Shown in pieces: positions 41,432-49,573 of a DNA stretch of 64,000 nucleotides. Under the pieces are notes generated by a model. It worked only from the letters and a program-made list of their open reading frames with translations, did no database searches and was not told the DNA's origin. Made by a program: the position numbers and the translations under genes. How positions within the stretch are numbered: position 1 is the stretch's first letter; each line of letters opens with the position of its first letter. The stretch covers positions 4,374,001 through 4,438,000 of the forward strand of contig NZ_JAFBCL010000001.1 of NCBI RefSeq assembly GCF_016907655.1, in the 5' to 3' direction. This DNA is from Saccharothrix algeriensis. GTDB lineage: Bacteria > Actinomycetota > Actinomycetes > Mycobacteriales > Pseudonocardiaceae.

Positions 41432-41447
41432 GCTACCGCTGGGTAAC
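41432..41447. promoter_or_regulatory. GTTAC-type palindrome between mce and the thiolase gene
   Basis: GCTACC-GCTG-GGTAAC (one dyad mismatch) lies in the divergent gap. TATCGT (41454-41459) downstream of it is a possible -10 box for the thiolase gene; the mce -10 box lies on the other side. One site could therefore control both genes. Confidence 0.55.
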
Positions 41448-41500
41448 CCTGGGTATCGTAGCCAGTTAACAACCGCTTACACACGCTCGTGGAGGCCGAT

Positions 41501-42688
41501 GTGTCCGGTTCCGTCATCGTCGCCGGGGCCCGCACCCCGATGGGGCGACTGCTCGGGTCGTTGAAGGACTTCTCCGGCGCCCAGCTCGGCGGCGTCGCGA
41601 TCAAGGCGGCGCTGGAGCGGGCCGGCGTGGCGCCCGAGCAGGTCCAGTACGTGATCATGGGCCAGGTCCTCACCGCCGGCGCGGGCCAGATCCCCGCCCG
41701 CCAGGCCGCGGTGCACGCGGGCATCCCGATGACCGTGCCCGCCCTGACCGTCAACAAGGTGTGCCTGTCGGGCATCGACGCGATCGCGCTGGCCGACCAG
41801 CTCATCCGCGCCGGCGAGTTCGACGTCGTGGTCGCGGGCGGCCAGGAGTCGATGACCCAGGCCCCGCACCTGCTGCCCAAGTCGCGCAGCGGCCACAAGT
41901 TCGGCGACGTGACCCTCCAGGACCACATGTCCCTGGACGGCCTGTTCTGCGCGTTCGACCAGGTGGCCATGGGCGCGTCGACCGAGAAGCACAACTCCCG
42001 CCACGGCGTCACCCGCGAGGAGCAGGACGCGTTCTCCGCCCGCTCCCACCGGCTCGCCGCGCGGGCCGCCGAGAACGGCGTGTTCGCCGAGGAGATCACC
42101 CCGGTCGAGATCCCCCAGCGCAAGGGCGACCCGGTGCTGTTCGCCACCGACGAGGGCGTGCGCCCCGACACCACCGTCGAGGCGCTGGCCAAGCTGCGCC
42201 CGGCCTTCGCCGCCGACGGCACCATCACGGCGGGCTCGGCCTCGCAGATCTCCGACGGCGCGGCGGCCGTGGTCGTGATGAGCAAGGCCAAGGCCGAGGA
42301 GCTGGGCCTGACCTGGCTGGCCGAGATCGGGGCGCACGGCGTGGTCGCCGGCCCCGACGCGAGCCTGCACGAGCAGCCGGCGAACGCGATCAGGGCCGCC
42401 TGCGCCAAGGAGGGCATCGACCCGGCCGACCTGGACCTGGTCGAGATCAACGAGGCGTTCGCCGCGGTCGGGCTGGTCTCCACCCGGCAGCTGGGCATCC
42501 CCGAGGACCGGGTCAACGTCAACGGCGGCGCCATCGCGCTGGGCCACCCGATCGGCATGTCGGGCGCGCGGCTCGCGCTGCACCTCGCCCTGGAGCTCAA
42601 GCGCCGCGGCGGCGGCGTGGGCGCCGCCGCCCTGTGCGGCGGCGGCGGCCAGGGCGACGCCCTGGTCCTGCGGGTGCCCCGGGTCTGA
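41501..42688 (+). CDS. Acetyl-CoA acetyltransferase (thiolase)
   Basis: This 395-residue enzyme of the biosynthetic/degradative thiolase family makes acetoacetyl-CoA from two acetyl-CoA or the reverse. The nucleophilic Cys88 is in VNKVCLSGIDAI, the His base is in GGAIALGHPIGMSG, and the second Cys is in ALCGGGGQGDA; NEAFAAV is also present. GTG 41501 is chosen because GGAGG lies 5 nt upstream; GTG 41489 would place that sequence inside the gene. It corresponds to fadA4 (Rv1323) in position. Together with the 3-hydroxyacyl-CoA dehydrogenase it would provide the C4 precursor for Ccr. Confidence 0.93.
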   Translation: MSGSVIVAGARTPMGRLLGSLKDFSGAQLGGVAIKAALERAGVAPEQVQYVIMGQVLTAGAGQIPARQAAVHAGIPMTVPALTVNKVCLSGIDAIALADQLIRAGEFDVVVAGGQESMTQAPHLLPKSRSGHKFGDVTLQDHMSLDGLFCAFDQVAMGASTEKHNSRHGVTREEQDAFSARSHRLAARAAENGVFAEEITPVEIPQRKGDPVLFATDEGVRPDTTVEALAKLRPAFAADGTITAGSASQISDGAAAVVVMSKAKAEELGLTWLAEIGAHGVVAGPDASLHEQPANAIRAACAKEGIDPADLDLVEINEAFAAVGLVSTRQLGIPEDRVNVNGGAIALGHPIGMSGARLALHLALELKRRGGGVGAAALCGGGGQGDALVLRVPRV

Positions 42689-42692
42689 TCGT

Positions 42693-43658
42693 GTGACCCG
42701 CACCGTGGACGTCGCGGACCTGGTCGGCCGCGCGCGGGACGGGCAGCCGCGCGCGGTGGCCCGGCTGATCTCGCTGGTCGAGGACGACGGCCCGCACCTG
42801 CGCGCCGTCGCGCGGGCGCTCGCGCCGTTCACCGGGCGCGCCCGGGTCGTCGGCCTGACCGGCGCCCCCGGCGTGGGCAAGTCGACGACCACCTCGGCCC
42901 TGGTGGGCGCCTACCGGGAGCGCGGCGAGCGGGTCGGCGTGCTGGCGGTCGACCCGTCGTCGCCGTTCTCCGGCGGCGCGCTGCTGGGCGACCGGGTGCG
43001 GATGGGCGAGCACGCCACCGACCCCGGCGTGTTCATCCGGTCCATGGCCACCCGCGGCCGGCTGGGCGGCCTGGCGCGGGCGACGCCGCAGGCGCTGCGC
43101 GTGCTGGACGCGGCGGGCTGCGACGTGGTGCTGGTCGAGACGGTCGGCGTCGGCCAGTCCGAGGTGGAGGTCGTGTCGCTGGCCGACACCACCGCGGTGC
43201 TGCTCGCGCCCGGCGCGGGCGACGGCGTCCAGGCCGCCAAGGCGGGCGTCCTGGAGGTCGGCGACGTGTTCGTGGTGAACAAGGCCGACCGGGACGGCGC
43301 GGACGCCACCGCGCGCGACCTCGGGCACGTGATCTCGCTCGGGCGGCGGGGGCGCGCCGACGCGTCGTGGCGGCCCCCGGTGGTGAAGGCCGTGGCGACG
43401 CGCGGCGGGGGCGTCGCGGACGTCGTCGCCGCGCTCGACGCGCACCGGGCGTGGCTGCGCGAGGGCGGTGAGCTGGCGCGGCGGCGGGTGCGGCGCGCGG
43501 CGGGCGAGGTCGAGGCCATCGCCCTGGAGCGGCTGCGCGCCCGGATGGGCGGCCCGCGGGGCGGCGGCGCGGTGGCCGCCCTGGCCGAGCGGGTCGTGGC
43601 GGGCGAGCTGGACCCCTACGCCGCGGCCGACCGGTTGGTCGAGGGGGTGGGCGCGTGA
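42693..43658 (+). CDS. meaB: MeaB/ArgK-type GTPase, B12-mutase chaperone
   Basis: This 321-residue G3E-family GTPase has the P-loop GAPGVGKS at 57-64, a switch segment with DPSSPFSGGALLGDRVRM, DVVLVETVGVGQSEVEV (Walker B/G3) and NKADRDGA (NKxD base recognition). MeaB proteins load and protect adenosylcobalamin in acyl-CoA mutases and prevent their inactivation. The start GTG is 4 bp after the thiolase stop, so it is co-transcribed with it. The mutases it serves could be MeaA (17898) or a methylmalonyl-CoA mutase elsewhere. Confidence 0.93.
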   Translation: MTRTVDVADLVGRARDGQPRAVARLISLVEDDGPHLRAVARALAPFTGRARVVGLTGAPGVGKSTTTSALVGAYRERGERVGVLAVDPSSPFSGGALLGDRVRMGEHATDPGVFIRSMATRGRLGGLARATPQALRVLDAAGCDVVLVETVGVGQSEVEVVSLADTTAVLLAPGAGDGVQAAKAGVLEVGDVFVVNKADRDGADATARDLGHVISLGRRGRADASWRPPVVKAVATRGGGVADVVAALDAHRAWLREGGELARRRVRRAAGEVEAIALERLRARMGGPRGGGAVAALAERVVAGELDPYAAADRLVEGVGA

Positions 43659-44155
43659 CACCGGTGGCGGTCGACCCCGGGACCCGCGCCGCCCGGCGGG
43701 CGCCGCCCGGCGGCGCGGTGGCCGCCGCCCCGGGACGGCGGCCCCGCGCGGCGCGGTCCCGGCGCACGCGGTCGGCGTGCCGGTCGGCGTGGTGATCGCG
43801 CCGGTCATCGGCGCGGTGCCCACGGGTGTCGGGTGCCCACCGGTGTCGGGCGCTCGCGGCGGTGACCGGGAGAAAGCCCCGGCCCGCGCGCTCGTGCCCG
43901 AGCCGCCCGGCGCGCGGTGGGACGTCCCGCGGGCCACGTCGCGGGCGGCGCCGCGGTCGGACCCGGCGGCCGAGCGCGTCGATCGGCCCTCCACCGCGCC
44001 GGCCCGCCCCACCCCGGCGCGGGCCCCGGAGGTCCGGGCGCGGTGCACGGAAATCCCCGTCCAGGTGAGTCACCGAAGCCGGGACTTCCGCCTCTAGGCA
44101 GGGCGATCGCCCCGGCAGAACGATTTGGTCCGGCAATCGGGGGATAAGAGGTGCG
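43659..44155 (+). other. 497-bp spacer without a supported gene
   Basis: Extremely GC-rich spacer between meaB and the PPOX gene. It repeats GGCGGCGCGGTGGCCGCC (about 43709) from the meaB coding region (about 43562) and contains two copies of a GGTGTCGGG element near 43825-43845. Open frames here are Arg/Pro/Ala-rich and have no ribosome binding site. The last 75 bp carry the DevR-like box at 44081. Confidence 0.55.
44081..44095 (+). promoter_or_regulatory. DevR/DosR-like box before the PPOX-kinase-regulator operon
   Basis: GGGACTTCCGCCTCT matches the mycobacterial DosR consensus GGGACTTNNGNCCCT at all specified positions but one. It is 61 bp before ATG 44156. The operon encodes a DevR-like regulator, so autoregulation is plausible. 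Confidence 0.45.
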
Positions 44156-44554
44156 ATGTACGACTCGGTTGGGCTCCAAGTCCTCTCCCGCGAGGAGTGC
44201 CTGGGACTGCTGGGCGCGACGGCGGTCGGCCGGCTGGTCTTCACCGACCGGGCGCTGCCGGTCGTTCACCCGGTCGTGTACGCGCTGGACGGCGAGTCGG
44301 TCGTGCTCAGGGTGCCCGACGGCAGCCTGACGCTCGTCGCGCGGGACACGATCGTGGCCTTCCAGATCGACGACATCCGGCCCGACCTGTCCACCGGCTG
44401 GTCGGTGATGGCCGTCGGGCACGTCACCGAGGTCGACGACGAGGCCGGGCTGTCCCGGCTGCGGGACCTGCCGCTGCCCACGCGCGGCGTCCGCGGGCAG
44501 GACCGCTACCTGGTCGTCGCGCTGGAGGTGCTGACGGGCCGTCGCATCCCGTGA
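44156..44554 (+). CDS. Pyridoxamine 5'-phosphate oxidase-like (flavin/F420-binding) protein
   Basis: This 132-residue protein has the split-barrel fold of small PPOX-type proteins, with SREECLGLLGATAVGRLVFTDRALPVVHPV at the start of the barrel. Related actinobacterial proteins bind FMN, F420 or heme and are often under DosR control (for example Rv2003c neighbours and Rv3127-like genes). Ligand and substrate are unknown. AAGAGGTG precedes the ATG. The stop TGA overlaps a GTG (44551) in the frame of the next gene, so it is coupled to the sensor kinase. Confidence 0.8.
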   Translation: MYDSVGLQVLSREECLGLLGATAVGRLVFTDRALPVVHPVVYALDGESVVLRVPDGSLTLVARDTIVAFQIDDIRPDLSTGWSVMAVGHVTEVDDEAGLSRLRDLPLPTRGVRGQDRYLVVALEVLTGRRIP

Positions 44555-44601
44555 CCGGAGGCGATACCCTCGGGGACTCCCGCGGCGGAGGGGTGGGGCG
44601 G

Positions 44602-46167
44602 TTGCCAGGTTCCCCGGACTCGAGCGCGGCGCGCCTGGACGGCCTGCTGCGCCAGCTCACCGACCGGACCGCCGAGGCGATCGGCTTCCAGGAGCGGATG
44701 CACCGGCTGCTGGGCGCGGTCGTGTCGCTGGCCAGCGACCTGTCCCTGCCCGACGTGCTGCGCCGCATCGTGGAGTCCTCCTGCACCCTGGTCGGCGCGC
44801 GGTACGGGGCGCTGGCCGTGGTGGGGCCCAACCGGCAGCTGCTGGAGTTCACCTACGGCGACGAGCGCAGCCACACCGACTTCACCGGCGCCGCGTTCGA
44901 CCCGTCCGCGCCGGGCTTCCTGGGCGTGCCGGTGCACGTGCGGGGCGAGGTGTTCGGCAACCTCTACCTCACCGACAAGGACGACGGCGAGGACTTCACC
45001 CCCGCTGACCGCGAGGTGGTGACCGCCGTGGCGGCGGCGGCCGGCATCGCGATCGAGAACGCCCGCCTCTACGAGCAGTCGCGGCAGCGCGAGGTGTGGC
45101 TGCGCGCGTCCAACGAGGTGACGAACGCGCTGCTGACCGGCACCCCCGACCGGGACGCGCTGCGGCTGGTGGCGGTGCGGGCGCGGCTGGCGGCCGACGG
45201 CGTGAACGCGGTGGTGGCGCTGCCCGACGCGCAGGGCGAGCTGGCGGTCCGCGTGATGGACGGCGAGCTGCGCGGGTTCACCGTCTCGCGCGAGGGCAGC
45301 GCGAGCCGCGAGGTCTACGCCACCGGCCGGACGAAGGTGCTCGACGGGCTGCCCGGCCACTTCGACCGCATCGGGCCGGTGGTGGTCGTGCCGCTGGCGG
45401 CCGGCGAGCGGGTCCTGGGCGTGCTGGTGGTCGCCCGCGCGCGCGACCACCACCCGTTCGACGCCTCCGACGTGGCGCTGGTGGAGTCCTTCGCCCGGCA
45501 GGCGGCGCTGATCCTGGAGTTCACCCGCGCCACCGGGGCGGGTCGCCGGCTGGCCGTGCTGGAGGACCGCGACCGGATCGCCCGCGACCTGCACGACCTG
45601 GTGGTGCAGCGGCTGTTCGGCCTGGGGCTGGAGCTGCAGAGCCTCAACGCCCTGGTGGAGCAGCCCGTGGTGGTGCAGCGGCTGGCGGGCTTCGTGCACG
45701 AGGTCGACCAGACGATCCACGAGATCCGCCGGACGATCTTCTCCCTCCAGGAGCCGGCGGCGGGCTCGGCGAGCCTGCGCGCCCAGCTGCTGCGGGTCGT
45801 GCAGGACTCCAGCCGCCTGCTCGGCTTCGAGCCCGCGTTGAGCACCGACGGCCCGGTGGACTCGCTGGTGCCCGACCACGTGCGCCCCGACCTGCTGGCC
45901 ACGCTGCGCGAGGCCCTGGCCAACGCGGCCCGGCACGCCTCGGCGCGGACGGTGCGGGTGCGGGTGGCGCTGGACGTGGAGGCGGGCGAGGTGGCGCTGG
46001 TGGTGTCCGACGACGGCGACGGCCTGCCCGACGGGCGCGTGCGGCACACCGGCGGGCTGGTGAACATGGCCGCGCGCGCCGCCCGGTGGGGCGGCGCCTG
46101 CGACGTGCGCTCGGAAGCGGGCAAGGGCGTCACGGTGACGTGGTCCGTCCCGCTGGTGTCGGGGTAG
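44602..46167 (+). CDS. GAF-domain sensor histidine kinase, DevS/DosS-like
   Basis: This protein of about 521 residues has two GAF domains (about 45-190 and 205-320), a HisKA_3 dimerisation segment with His331 in DRIARDLHDLVVQRLF, and a C-terminal ATPase domain with NAARHASA (N box) and SDDGDGLPDG. This is the DevS/DosS arrangement; in those sensors the first GAF binds heme and detects O2, NO or CO. The heme ligand cannot be assigned safely here. TTG 44602 has GGAGGGG at 8 nt; GTG 44593 or GTG 44551 (coupled to the PPOX stop) are alternatives. Confidence 0.87.
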   Translation: MPGSPDSSAARLDGLLRQLTDRTAEAIGFQERMHRLLGAVVSLASDLSLPDVLRRIVESSCTLVGARYGALAVVGPNRQLLEFTYGDERSHTDFTGAAFDPSAPGFLGVPVHVRGEVFGNLYLTDKDDGEDFTPADREVVTAVAAAAGIAIENARLYEQSRQREVWLRASNEVTNALLTGTPDRDALRLVAVRARLAADGVNAVVALPDAQGELAVRVMDGELRGFTVSREGSASREVYATGRTKVLDGLPGHFDRIGPVVVVPLAAGERVLGVLVVARARDHHPFDASDVALVESFARQAALILEFTRATGAGRRLAVLEDRDRIARDLHDLVVQRLFGLGLELQSLNALVEQPVVVQRLAGFVHEVDQTIHEIRRTIFSLQEPAAGSASLRAQLLRVVQDSSRLLGFEPALSTDGPVDSLVPDHVRPDLLATLREALANAARHASARTVRVRVALDVEAGEVALVVSDDGDGLPDGRVRHTGGLVNMAARAARWGGACDVRSEAGKGVTVTWSVPLVSG

Positions 46168-46177
46168 GGAGAGGACG

Positions 46178-46831
46178 ATGGCCATCTCGGTGCTGCTCGT
46201 CGACGATCACGAGATCGTGCGGCGCGGCTTGAACCAACTGCTCGCGGTGGAACCGGACATCGAGGTCGTCGGCGAGGCGGAGAGCGCGGCGGCGGCCGTG
46301 GCGGCGGCGGCCGAGCACCGGCCCGACGTGGCCGTGATCGACGTGCGCCTGCCCGACGGCGACGGCGTGACGGTCTGCCGGGAGATCCGCTCCACCGCCC
46401 AACCGCCGCCCGCCTGCCTGATGCTGACGTCGTACTCGGACGACGAGGCGCTGTTCGGCGCGATCATGGCGGGCGCGGCCGGGTACATGCTCAAGCAGGT
46501 CTCCGGCATCGACCTCGTCTCGGCGATCCGGACCCTGGCGGCGGGCGGTTCGCTGCTGCACTCGGGCGTCACCGCGACCGTGCTGCAGCGCCTGCGCGGC
46601 GGGCCGGTCGAGGACCCCCGCTACGCGGCGCTGAGCCCGCAGGAGCGGCGGATCCTGGACCTGATCGCCGAGGGGCTGACCAACCGGCAGATCGCCCAGC
46701 GCCTGTTCCTGGCGGAGAAGACGGTGAAGAACTACGTCTCGTCGCTGCTGCACAAGCTGGGCTTCGGCCGCCGGACCGAGGCGGGGGTGTACGCGGCCCG
46801 CCGCCGCCAGAGCGGCGCGTTCGGCGGCTAG
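46178..46831 (+). CDS. NarL/DevR-family response regulator
   Basis: This 217-residue protein has a receiver domain with phosphoacceptor Asp55 in VAVIDVRLPDGDG, acidic pair DD near 9-10 and Lys in GYMLKQVSG. The LuxR-type helix-turn-helix is at about 150-205 (LSPQERRILDLIAEGLTNRQIAQRLFLAEKTVKNYVSSLL). The DNA-recognition helix and the KLGFGRRTEAGVYAARR tail closely resemble DevR/DosR. AGGGAGAGG lies before the ATG, 10 bp after the kinase gene. It should be phosphorylated by the upstream kinase and may bind the box at 44081. Confidence 0.92.
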   Translation: MAISVLLVDDHEIVRRGLNQLLAVEPDIEVVGEAESAAAAVAAAAEHRPDVAVIDVRLPDGDGVTVCREIRSTAQPPPACLMLTSYSDDEALFGAIMAGAAGYMLKQVSGIDLVSAIRTLAAGGSLLHSGVTATVLQRLRGGPVEDPRYAALSPQERRILDLIAEGLTNRQIAQRLFLAEKTVKNYVSSLLHKLGFGRRTEAGVYAARRRQSGAFGG

Positions 46832-46879
46832 CCCGCGGCCCGGCCCCCGCCCCCCGGGGGGCGGGAGCCGGGCCGCGGG
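46832..46879. terminator. Terminator between the response regulator and peptidase genes
   Basis: CCCGCGGCCCGG (46832-46843) pairs with CCGGGCCGCGGG (46868-46879), with a second internal GC-rich hairpin. It begins right after the regulator stop and ends 5 bp before the convergent peptidase stop. Confidence 0.75.
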
Positions 46880-46884
46880 GCGGG

Positions 46885-48408
46885 TCAGAACCAGCCCTGG
46901 ACCAGGGACGGCCGCGCGGGCGGCGCGGTCGTCGGGTCGGGCAGCGGCGTGCCGGGGCAGGTGACGTCCCGGGCCGGGACCACGCCGTCGACGATGAAGG
47001 ACTCCACCAGGTCGTCCACGCAGGCGTTGCCGAAGCCGTAGATGCCGTGGTCGCCCTCGTCGGTGACGGTGAGCAGGCGGGAGCCGGCGAACTGCTCGTG
47101 GGCTCGCCGCGCGCCCTCCACCGGGGTGGCCGGGTCGCGGACCGACTGCACCATCAGCACCGGCGGGACGCCCTTGCCGGTCGGGGTCTTCAGGTGCAGC
47201 GGCGGGCGGTCCCAGAACGCGCACGGGGCCAGGAGCTGGTAGTAGCCCATCAGCGGGTACTGCCGGCCCAGCCGCTCGGCCTCCCGGGCCAGCCGCTCGC
47301 GACCGCCCCGGAACTGCGTGTCGTTGCACGTGATCGAGTACAGGGTCGCGGTGGGCGCGTCCGGGTAGCGCACGTCGAGGGCCGCCGCCGCGACCGCGCC
47401 CGAGGTGGTCTGCGCGACCTGCGAGAAGGTCTGCGCGACCGTCGGGAACAGCTGCTTGCTGTACTGCCCCTGCATCAGGACCAGGTCCAGCAGCACGCCG
47501 TCGAAGAGCGTGCCGTCCGGCAGCGCGATCGGGTTCTTCGCCAGCGCGGCGCGGGCCTGCTCGTAGCGCTGCCGCACCTGCTCGGCCGTGGTGCCCAGGT
47601 GGTAGACGCTGTCGTGCTTCGCGACCCAGGGCAGGAAGTCGACCCGGAAGCGGCGCTCGAAGCCGCGGCCGAACTCGTCGAAGACGTCCTGGAACGTCGT
47701 GGTGAACTCGGCGTTGGAGTCGAGCACGAACTTGTCGACCCGGTTCGGGAAGTAGGTGGCGTAGTAGGCGCCCAGCCACGTGCCGCCGGAGTAGCCGATC
47801 CAGCTGACCTTCTCGCGGCCCAGCAGGTGGCGCAGCAGGTCGAAGTCCTTGACCGTCTGCTCGGTGTTGACCACCCGGCCGAACTCGCCGCTGCGCCGCT
47901 GGCAGGCCGACGCCTGGAACTCGGCGGCGTCGTAGAGCAGCCCGACGTTGGCGCGGCTGCGGTCGCGCGGGTCCGCGACGGTCAGGAAGTCGAAGTTCGC
48001 GCAGGTGACGTTGGTGCTGGCCCCGGTGCCGCGCGGGTCGACGCCGATGATCTCGAAGTTGTCCACCAGCTTCGAGCGGCCCAGGTAGGCGGTCGGCAGG
48101 AGCCTGCCGGGGCCGCCGGGACCGCCCGGGTTGGTCAGGACGCTGCCCCTGGCCTGGCCGCTCCTGGGCTTGAGGCGGCTGACGGCGATGGTGATGTCCT
48201 TGCCGTTGCGCGGCGCGCGCCAGTCCTGCGGCGCGGTGTACGTGCCGCACTCCAGGGCGGGCGCGTCGATGTCCGTGCACGGGCCCCACGTGATCGTCTG
48301 CGCGAAGTGCGGGCTCGCCGGCGCCCCGACCCGGTCCTGTGCCTGCGCGGTCGCCGGGAGCGTCGCCGCCAGCAGGGCGGCGGTCACGGCTGCTGCCAGT
48401 GTTCGCAT
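46885..48408 (-). CDS. Secreted tripeptidyl aminopeptidase-like alpha/beta hydrolase
   Basis: This 507-residue protein has a signal peptide (MRTLAAAVTAALLAATLPATAQA) and an alpha/beta-hydrolase fold. The nucleophile is in IGYSGGTWLGAYYATYFP (GxSxG), EIIGVDPRGTGAS forms the oxyanion region, and the acid and His lie in VQSVRDPATPVEGA and DEGDHGIYGFGN. The NPGGPGGPG motif and the C-terminal TAP-type domain match the SlpD/SlpE and tripeptidyl aminopeptidase (S33) group of Streptomyces. It would release short peptides outside the cell. GGAGGGGG precedes the ATG by 6 nt. Confidence 0.9.
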   Translation of the reverse strand: MRTLAAAVTAALLAATLPATAQAQDRVGAPASPHFAQTITWGPCTDIDAPALECGTYTAPQDWRAPRNGKDITIAVSRLKPRSGQARGSVLTNPGGPGGPGRLLPTAYLGRSKLVDNFEIIGVDPRGTGASTNVTCANFDFLTVADPRDRSRANVGLLYDAAEFQASACQRRSGEFGRVVNTEQTVKDFDLLRHLLGREKVSWIGYSGGTWLGAYYATYFPNRVDKFVLDSNAEFTTTFQDVFDEFGRGFERRFRVDFLPWVAKHDSVYHLGTTAEQVRQRYEQARAALAKNPIALPDGTLFDGVLLDLVLMQGQYSKQLFPTVAQTFSQVAQTTSGAVAAAALDVRYPDAPTATLYSITCNDTQFRGGRERLAREAERLGRQYPLMGYYQLLAPCAFWDRPPLHLKTPTGKGVPPVLMVQSVRDPATPVEGARRAHEQFAGSRLLTVTDEGDHGIYGFGNACVDDLVESFIVDGVVPARDVTCPGTPLPDPTTAPPARPSLVQGWF

Positions 48409-48524
48409 GGATTCCCCCTCCAGTCGTGCCATCACCTCATCGGTGACGCGGGGTGGGGGACAACCGCACAAAGAGTGGTGTTCGGGTCTACGAAAGCACT
48501 ACGCCGGTCGGGGGTCCGGGAAAG

Positions 48525-48530
48525 TAAGGT
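48525..48530 (+). promoter_or_regulatory. -10 box for leaderless TPR-like gene
   Basis: TAAGGT ends 7 nt before GTG 48538; no ribosome binding site is evident. It supports this start. Confidence 0.4.
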
Positions 48531-48537
48531 CGACGGG

Positions 48538-49542
48538 GTGGGGATTTTCCGGAGGAAGCGGCCTGCCGCGGTGGCCCGTGAGGTGGTGCGCGACCACACC
48601 TACGACGACGCGATCCTGGACATCGCGGCGGAGGAGATGGACGCCGGGCACCTGCGGGCGGCGACGACCGTGCTGGCCGAGTGCCGCGACGAGCCCGAGG
48701 TGCGCGCGCTGCGGGTCGAGGTGCTCGGCGAGCACGCCATCGGCCACGCGGACGAGCTGCTGGAGCTGGCGAAGAACAACACCGACCCGGACCTGTGGCT
48801 GCTGGCGGGCACGGCGTTCATCCGGGAGGCTTGGGCGATCCGCGGGTCGGGCCGGGCGGACAGCGTCGGCAAGGACCGGTTCAAGGTGTTCTTCGCCACG
48901 TTGCGCAAGGCCGTCGGGCCGCTGCACGAGGCCGCGAAGCTGCTGCCCGGCGACGCGGTGCCGTGGGCGCAGCTGCAGACCGCGGGCCTGGGCCTGCAGG
49001 TCGACCGGGACCAGAAGGACGAGGTGTGGCGGGAGATCGCGGCCCGCTGCCCGACGCTGTACCCCGCGCACTGGACGCGGTTGCAGATCCTCGCCGCCAA
49101 GTGGGGCGGCTCCGCCGAGGAGATGATGGCCTTCGCGCACGGCAGCGTGGACGCGGCCCCGCCGGGCGACCCGGTGGTGGCGATGCTGCCCCTGGCGCAC
49201 TTCGAGGTCTTCCTGGAGCAGTTCGAGGACGCCGTGCAGGCGCGCAGCGCGCTGAAGATCGCCACGCTCAAGCTGCGCTACTTCGGCCGCGTGCGCGAGG
49301 AGATCGCGCCGGCGGCGGACAAGTGGGCCGCCGCGCCGTCGCGCCCGCACCCCAGGTCGCTCCAGGCGCACAACCTGTTCGCGGCGGCCTTCGCGCTGGC
49401 CGACGACGCGCCCCGGGCCCGCCGGCACCTGCTCGGGATGCGCGACCACGTGCACGACGTGCCGTGGGCCTACGTCGCGTACCTGGCCGACGACCTGGAG
49501 AAGGAGTACTCCGAGCTGGCCAACAAGTACCTGGACGCCTGA
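48538..49542 (+). CDS. Helical repeat (TPR-like) protein, unknown
   Basis: This 334-residue soluble, mostly helical protein begins MGIFRRKRPAAVAREVVRD. Degenerate helix pairs such as DLWLLAGTAFIREAWAIRG and HNLFAAAFALADDAPRARRHL give it a TPR-like solenoid character. No catalytic motif is visible. Similar uncharacterised proteins occur in Streptomyces and Pseudonocardiales, where they are annotated only as hypothetical. It is convergent with the ABC sugar-binding gene, with a shared hairpin between them. Confidence 0.65.
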   Translation: MGIFRRKRPAAVAREVVRDHTYDDAILDIAAEEMDAGHLRAATTVLAECRDEPEVRALRVEVLGEHAIGHADELLELAKNNTDPDLWLLAGTAFIREAWAIRGSGRADSVGKDRFKVFFATLRKAVGPLHEAAKLLPGDAVPWAQLQTAGLGLQVDRDQKDEVWREIAARCPTLYPAHWTRLQILAAKWGGSAEEMMAFAHGSVDAAPPGDPVVAMLPLAHFEVFLEQFEDAVQARSALKIATLKLRYFGRVREEIAPAADKWAAAPSRPHPRSLQAHNLFAAAFALADDAPRARRHLLGMRDHVHDVPWAYVAYLADDLEKEYSELANKYLDA

Positions 49543-49569
49543 GCCGGGCGCCCGGTCCGGGCGCCCGGC
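49543..49569. terminator. Bidirectional terminator
   Basis: GCCGGGCGCC (49543-49552) pairs with GGCGCCCGGC (49560-49569) over a 7-nt loop, directly after the TPR-like gene stop and before the stop of the convergent sugar-binding protein gene. Confidence 0.75.
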
Positions 49570-49573
49570 CGGG

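Noticed and set aside
43659..44155. Gene in the spacer after meaB
   Set aside because: Frames are Arg/Pro/Ala-rich, have no ribosome binding site and no recognisable motif.
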